Positions 57,791-64,000 of a stretch of DNA of 64,000 nucleotides are shown piece by piece. Made by a program: the position numbers and the translations under genes. How positions within the stretch are numbered: position 1 is the stretch's first letter; every line of letters starts with the position of its first letter. Below the pieces are notes generated by a model. It was not told the DNA's origin. It ran no database searches and was given only the letters and a program-made list of their open reading frames with translations. Origin of the DNA: Thysanoteuthis rhombus (lineage: Eukaryota > Mollusca > Cephalopoda > Oegopsida > Thysanoteuthidae); the NCBI GenBank assembly GCA_963457665.1, contig OY735227.1, forward strand, positions 45,336,459 through 45,400,458, read 5' to 3'.

Positions 57791-59456
57791 AGGTTTGTTC
57801 CTTGTTAGCACAATATTTTACCCAACAAGATTTTTGTTTTCAGGCTACATAATTTGAGATGATTGACTGTTTTCATGTACAAATTATCCAAATACCATGT
57901 CTTGAAAATACTTCACAAAGTTTTGTTAATCCTATCTTTCCTATGGTAATTATCATTTTCATCATGACTAATAATTAAAGTTTAATGCAATGTAACTTTC
58001 ACTTACAGTTTTAAAATTCAATTTGTTTCACCTGAATAACAAAATTATGTGTAAAACAAGACTACACTCAATGAAATGTGTACTTTTATTAGAACTTGAC
58101 TATCTCAGAAGTTCATCATTATTTGTGGTTATATATTTGATATTTTTAGTTGCCTTGAAATACATCTCAATAAGATACTTTTTGGTTGGTTGGTCTGTTC
58201 TAATTATGTTGAACAATGGAAATAAGAAGAAGGTATCATGTTTTATTTACTAGCTGCTATGATGTCAGAATATTCGGCACTTTCATATTTTAAAAACCTA
58301 AAATGTCCGAACAGATACTTCACATAGCCAAAAAATGCCAAAAGTGGCCATTTATGATTTTTATTGAAAATTATACTTGCGAAACATTTCCATATTGCAA
58401 TTGCATGAAAATCAATACTCAAGACTTTAAAAAGGGATATTTTTTTGTATATTCATTTTATCTATAGGATACATAGTGGTTGGACAAATAGTATTTTATA
58501 TGTATGAAAATCAATTGACCCAGAGAAAGACTATTGGCTCCTCATTCTACCATGGTGGTGAATACATTATTGAACTTATGGTTCTTGTTCAGTAAGAAAA
58601 ATATTAACTAAAAGAAAACAGAAAAATATATATCTATCACTCCTCTTGGTAAAGGTAAGGAAATCAACCTTGTGGAAAGATATAGACAGAAAATCATTTC
58701 AATTACTTGCTGGATAGGTTCAAAAGTCATGCAACACTGCCTGGCTTTCCCTATGTGTGTGTTGATGTCAATCATTCAAGGCTATATGTTCTCTATAGTA
58801 ACAGCAGGAGAAGACAAGGTTGACCGTTGAAATAAAAATGTCAGAATTCGTTTAGATTATATTGAGAAGATGATCTGCCCAGAGGGTTGCTTGGACCTAT
58901 AAAGAAAATGAAAAGAAACTAAGTATGTGAACAAAAAAAATCAACAAAAATTAGCTGTCCATATAAGCTGTGGTACTACAAGCATGATTTATTGAACAGT
59001 TGTCACAACTTTCGTTCACTTGAATGATAGCATATTTTGTGATTGCAAATTTTGGTAGTAGGGATTGAATGAAAATGAAACAATAATCACTGTGGCATTT
59101 TAGCATTGACTGCATTTGAACCCTTTATGAATAATATTTATTTAAATTTAAATATAAATCCACTTTTTTTGTCACTGCCCACTGACTTTACTGCTACTCA
59201 ATGACTTCCCTGCTTTGCTTTAATAATTTCTTGCTCTAACCAACAAGATATTTCTGTTGATAGGGAAAATGATTTATTGATTAAGCAGTCAATTTTGCAA
59301 TTCTTACCTGAAATTTGAAGTTTCAGCATTCAGCCTGTGTGTGCACTGACAATGTCTGGAAGGACATTGGTTAGCACTGGAAATAAATTTGATATTACCA
59401 GAGATACCAAATAGGATTGATCAAGGGATGGTTTATTGATTATTCAGGTATACATT
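57791..59456. other. No recognisable gene
   Basis: AT-rich; chance open frames only. Confidence 0.45.
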
Positions 59457-60208
59457 ACTAGCTGAAGTACCTGTCTAAGACAAATAGTATATTTAGGGAG
59501 TAAAAAAAGGATTGAAGCTTTCAGACATGTGAAAAAAGTTTCCTATCACTCAGAGCATAGCTAGAAATTTATGGACTTGGAAGGCTTGGATCTTTCAGGG
59601 TTGTTATTGTATAGTAAGCAGGAATGCAGTAGTTGAACTACCAATCATAGATTTTATGGAAGTCTCCTCCATTAGGTACCTAGGGGATGTTTCAAAATTA
59701 GCTCTCCACCCCTTCCCTTCAACCACGCTCTTGACTTTACCTTTGATCCTTTATTGGGAAAAAAAAAATTCCCTTCGCTTCCAACCCCTTAAAGGTGGGG
59801 GTGAGGACTCTCATTATTATGCCAGGTAAAATATTTTAAGAAGTAAAAAAACACTTGAAACTCTCAGATATGTGAAAAAAGTTTACCTTTACTTTTGACT
59901 CCTTATTATTCTTACACTGCTGACCTTTGATATATGAAAAAGTTTCCTTACTCTTTTGAGAAGGAGAAAAAGTCTCACTTCACTTCAGAGCTTTTAAAGC
60001 CAGAAAAAGTCTTCCCTTTTTCTTTTTAAGTTAGAAAAAATATCACCTTTTTTTTTCACTTTCAAGTGCTCAGAAATGAAGTGAAGCTTTTTTCACCAAT
60101 GGGGTGTCAAAAGTGAAAGGAAACTTCTTTTACTGTCTGAAAGTTTTAGTCCATTTTTTTTCCCCTAAATCATTTTACCTGGTGTAGACAGGTACTTCAG
60201 TTAATTGT
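59457..60208. mobile_element. TIR element with reiterated interior
   Basis: TAGCTGAAGTACCTGTCTAA at the left mirrors AGACAGGTACTTCAGTTAAT at the right, and the match continues inward for about 95 bases (TTTCAGACATGTGAAAAAAG against the complement of CTTCTTTTACTGTCTGAAAG). A third copy of the inner half of the arm lies at 59823-59890. The interior is filled with short AAAAAGTTTCCTTT and CACTTTTGACTCCTT-like phrases on both strands. No transposase is present. Confidence 0.75.
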
Positions 60209-60560
60209 ATACAACAAATTCATGAGTTTTAGAGGTGAGGTTTTATTTACAATTTAACCGTAATGCTTAAGTGGAACCTTACTTTCCACTCAATAGTTTT
60301 AAAGTGTAGGGAAATTCCCCTTCCCTTAAGGGGTGAAAATTTAAAGGAGACTTTTTGCCATCCAGTAACAGCTTAAAAGTGAAGGAAGACTTTCCTCGCA
60401 TCTAAGGAGTCAAAAATGGATAATATTCCCCCTTATTTGAGAGGAGAAAAAGTTTACCTGCACTTATGAACCCTCAAACTTTGAAAAACAGTCTCCAGTT
60501 CATTTCTGACCTTCTCAAGAAGAGTGGGGGGGGGTCTTCATTTTTGACTCCTTAGAGTCA
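60209..60560. repeat. Purine/pyrimidine phrase repeats continuing from the TIR element
   Basis: AAAAGTGAAGGAAGACTTTC, AAGGAGTCAAAAATGG, GAGGAGAAAAAGTTTACCTG and GACTCCTTAGAGTCAAAG repeat the interior vocabulary of the element at 59457-60208, beyond its right TIR. So either a second, older copy lies here or the true element extends further. Confidence 0.55.
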
Positions 60561-62877
60561 AAGTTGGAAATGATTAGAAAGATGATCATTGGTTTTTATG
60601 TCAGCAGAAAATATAGATCATTTTGACTTGGAACAATTTTATGAATGCATTGAAAGCATAAGATAGGCTATGATTACAAAATATCTAATAAACTGATATT
60701 TAATTTCATTAATTCAATATCATCAACTTAATGTTTAATATATATCACTTTGATATTATTTATCTATTTATAGTACTATTTATTTATATTACTATTCATT
60801 AACTATATTGTTAATATACTAGCATTGTAATTTGCTAAAATGACGGGACCCAACATTTTTAATAGGTTTTATGCTATTATTATTGTAATGATCTCTAGTA
60901 TGATGTCAAGAGAGGTCAGTTCTGTGTGTTGGTGAATAGCTACAATTGAGACTGATGAGTAAGAGTTCTGTGTTCCCTGCTGAGTAGAGTCTTTCTGTCT
61001 TTCAACATCAATTATCTCCATTGTTTTTGGACAACAGATGCAAACATGCATATGTATGCCTTTTGTTACACTCACACATAACAATGGATCAATTAGTCAA
61101 CAGTCTGGTGCATAGTTATTTGCTGAATTTTGACCTGAAATTTTGACTGTATAATATTTCATCTATGTGATAAATAGATAAGTGGTAAATTTGTTAAGTG
61201 ATGATAGTAAAGACTTGAGAATTTTGTTGGCCTCGTAAGATAAATTTTCCAAGAAATATTGTTTAGTAGAAATTGAGTAGTTTAGATCACCATTGAAATG
61301 AAGCATTATTTGTTGAGAAATGTACGCATATATTTTTAGTAGTGTGCATTTGTAAAATCTGTCAAATATAACGGCAGAATACATGCGGAAGAAATATAAG
61401 CAAAGCAGATATATTTCTATACAAATATGCACATTCAATCACAAACGAATGAGTATTTGAGAAATAAAAGGAAACCTGCATGTTCCAGAACATTTGTAAT
61501 ATGAAATGGCCGATAGAGTCAACGCAATAATGAACATATGTCATCAAAGCATGCAAAATGAAAAGACAAGATAAAAATGTGTGTTGAGAGGAATTAGCTT
61601 TGAAGCAATACTAAAGGATATTAAGAAAGTAGTTTTACGTCTGCCAAACACACATGAGCTAGCGTATGTTTGGACATCAGTGAGCTTGCTAAAACACTCA
61701 AGGCATAGCCGTCAAATAAAGAAAGAAGAACGCTAAAAAATTTGCGCTGAAAATATTATCTTTCTGTGAGAGCTCTTTTAAAGAGCTATCTTACTCTAAC
61801 TTTGTAGAAAGGTGTGTCTATGTTTATATTGAATTTATCATAAATTTCATAATTAATAAAAAATATATAAATTTTTTTTGGACACAGTAAAAAGTTGTTC
61901 AATAATGTAATACCATTATTACAGCTCAAGTGTTTTGACAAGGAAGGAAATTATGTGAAAAAATAAATATTCATTGTGTGAAATAAACGTTTTTTTTTCA
62001 TCATTAGACTGTGGTCTTATTCATTTACCTATACAAGCGAGAAAGTGTATCTGTTAGCTTGCAAATCTACCCAGCATTGACCTGATTTGGAGAATCATCA
62101 TTGAAATTTACTTGTTCTTAAGAAGACAAAAAAGTCTTAGTCTTGCTGGAATATTTTATTGTGAGTACAGTTCAAAATCCCACTTCATGACTGTACAGTT
62201 GAGAGCAAAGTGTAGTAGTTGTTTTTATGCTTGAATTATAAAATTTGAAAAAGAAATATATGGGCACTTCTAATTTCCATTTCAAAATTCATAAAAATGT
62301 TTTATAATGTAAATTATAGTCGATTTTAAGAGTAACAGTTGATTAATATCATCTTGCATATCATCTGAGGAATAATATTGGTTTGAGCCTGAGGTAAGTT
62401 TAGAAGTAGCTTTTATTACAATTTTTCCCCTTATTGTGAACTTCAGTTTAAATATCTAATATGAAAAAAATGTGATCCCCTTAGTTCATGTTTTATATTG
62501 GTAAACCAGGTAACTTTACAGTTTTTGCATTGAATGCAAAAAGTGAGTTATCAAATAATTCACTTTCAAATAAGAAGGAAAATCATTTGCAAAATACTTG
62601 AAATAAATTTTCAAAATATCTTTTTCCTTTGGTTTCCCTTTCGTAAAAACAAAAAATTACTTCAATAATCCAGAAAGATGTTTTTGCCAATATTTGTTGA
62701 AGGCAGTAAAACCATGTTTCTTTCATTTGTGTAAATAAACAGTGAATGAAAAGATAACATCCATCTGATTTTGTTTCCTCATCATCCAACACTTGATTGT
62801 TAAACAAATATTGATTATCTGTAAACATGTTATTAGGAATTACTTTCATCCTTCATGTTCATACATTCAATCAATCA
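60561..62877. other. No recognisable gene
   Basis: AT-rich. A perfect 17-base palindrome AGCTCTTTTAAAGAGCT lies at about 61770-61786. Open frames at 61163-61438 and 62583-62849 have no recognised domain. Confidence 0.45.
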
Positions 62878-62887
62878 AACACACACA

Positions 62888-62943
<56 letters not shown>
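62878..62943. repeat. (CA)n microsatellite
   Basis: About 33 CA units with one CATA interruption near 62892. Confidence 0.95.
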
Positions 62944-62947
<4 letters not shown>

Positions 62948-64000
62948 TTTGTAATTTATATATATATACTTAGAATGTACCTGTCAAAAATGCCAAGGTT
63001 ATGAATGGATCAACACCATGGAGCATAAACTAATTAATTAGGTAATTTATCTTGTATATTTATGTTTGTGAAAAGTTTGTCTTCTCCTCCTAAACAGTGC
63101 ATTGGAGCCAGAGCTAATAATTCGAAGTTTCCATAAAATGTGCAGGATTAGTGCAAGCAGAAAAAAAATGGAATCATTTCTAATACTTGAAGGAGGGTTT
63201 ATATACATGACTACAATACTGAACTGAGCCCTCAGTTTGTGCTACTAGTGGGATGCCATATTAGAACATTAATCTGTACACATTAATGGAAAGATTCTTT
63301 CAAAATTTAAGGATCTATAATACTAGTTATTTCCCGTGAAAAATCTCATATATTTGAATTTCCATGAAATGTTTTTTCAGAAAAGAAACTACTTAATGAC
63401 TCAGTAGTTCACAATTTCAAAGCAGTTAATAGTATAAATGAATGTTTATGTCTTATCAATTTCATCTCAGGTTTTATTAAAAGGTGACTGGACTTGTTTT
63501 AGCTGAGTCCATTATTTCAAATGGCATTGAAGAAATATTTTTATCAGCTAAATTTTCACTTTCAAGTGGATGAGTTCATTGTTATGAAAAAAGATCAGGT
63601 CACGCTGTTCCTTGTATAGATATTCAGGTCCATTGACGTTAGCTTATGAAATACTAACATTGAATATTTTCTCTCTTTTATATTTTTGATTCAGGTCAAA
63701 AGAGATTGTTTTGTCTGTAACTATCAATATCATTCTCCAGATTAGGATCCTCCAAATCTTTATTTGTTTTATAAACCTAGCGATGTACATTGTGATGTAT
63801 AGATGCAAAATTTTGCAATGTATTTCTGCAATTATTTTAGAATCATCTTAACATGTCAAGAAAATTTGCTGCTTTTTAACTATGTTGTAATTTATTGTTT
63901 ACAGCTTTGATGTCAAACCATTATCAAAAGGATAGTTTTCCCATGCTATACGGCAAGAGATTTTCTTCTTTCAGAACAGAATGTCATCTCAAAGTTACAG
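62944..64000. other. No recognisable gene
   Basis: AT-rich with TATATATA at 62959-62967. Nothing else identified before the window end. Confidence 0.45.

Overview
The window looks like gene-poor, AT-rich nuclear DNA from an invertebrate animal. The evidence is long AT-rich stretches with no sustained open reading frame, many TA, CA, GA and GATA microsatellites, eukaryotic non-LTR and Penelope-like retroelements, tRNA-derived SINE-like heads, and several MITE and foldback families. The mix of an RTE-clade LINE with ATG-type 3' microsatellite tails, a GIY-YIG-bearing Penelope-like element (PLE) and TIR families of the ACCTCTGCC type would fit a large molluscan or similar genome, but the taxon cannot be fixed from sequence alone. 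I see no operons, bacterial features, CRISPR array or convincing intact host gene.

Layout. From 0 to 8.2 kb lie dispersed repeats: two mariner-like MITEs with TA target duplications (1.03-1.58 and 4.25-4.76 kb), an RTE 3' end with a long (ATC)n tail (4.9-5.7 kb), a SPIN-like hAT MITE with imperfect 8-bp duplications (5.89-6.19 kb), SINE-like units, and a dispersed repeat (family B) split by a GC-rich insert whose one end matches the 5' part of U2 snRNA (7.44-7.86 kb). From 8.97 to 11.0 kb is the best coding remnant, a 5'-truncated PLE with reverse transcriptase, GIY-YIG endonuclease and a 3' region holding a tRNA-like A/B-box segment and a hairpin resembling a hammerhead-ribozyme core. From 13.7 to 17.2 kb are a modular ~168-bp repeat array and a long decayed RTE copy on the minus strand, including part of its endonuclease. 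From 18.4 to 22.1 kb is a nest of family B copies, one split by a second, internally inverted PLE fragment, plus a ~1-kb foldback of repeat family A.

From 24 to 31 kb there are more RTE 3' fragments, a tandem 142-bp duplication and a palindromic foldback. The stretch from about 33.5 to 40 kb contains fewer recognisable repeats and several CpG-bearing segments. It holds the one candidate host exon (34145-34242, plus strand, good Kozak context and splice donor). From 40 to 64 kb are scattered SINE heads, short tandem duplications, TIR elements (57.5 and 59.5 kb) and long featureless AT-rich DNA.

The autonomous elements are visibly dead: frameshifts, stops and changed catalytic residues in both PLE and RTE reverse transcriptases. 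The most interesting thread is a recurring hairpin of the form CTGANGA, short stem-loop, GAAAC, seen in six places. Two of these lie next to a tRNA-like promoter module in the 3' region of the PLE.
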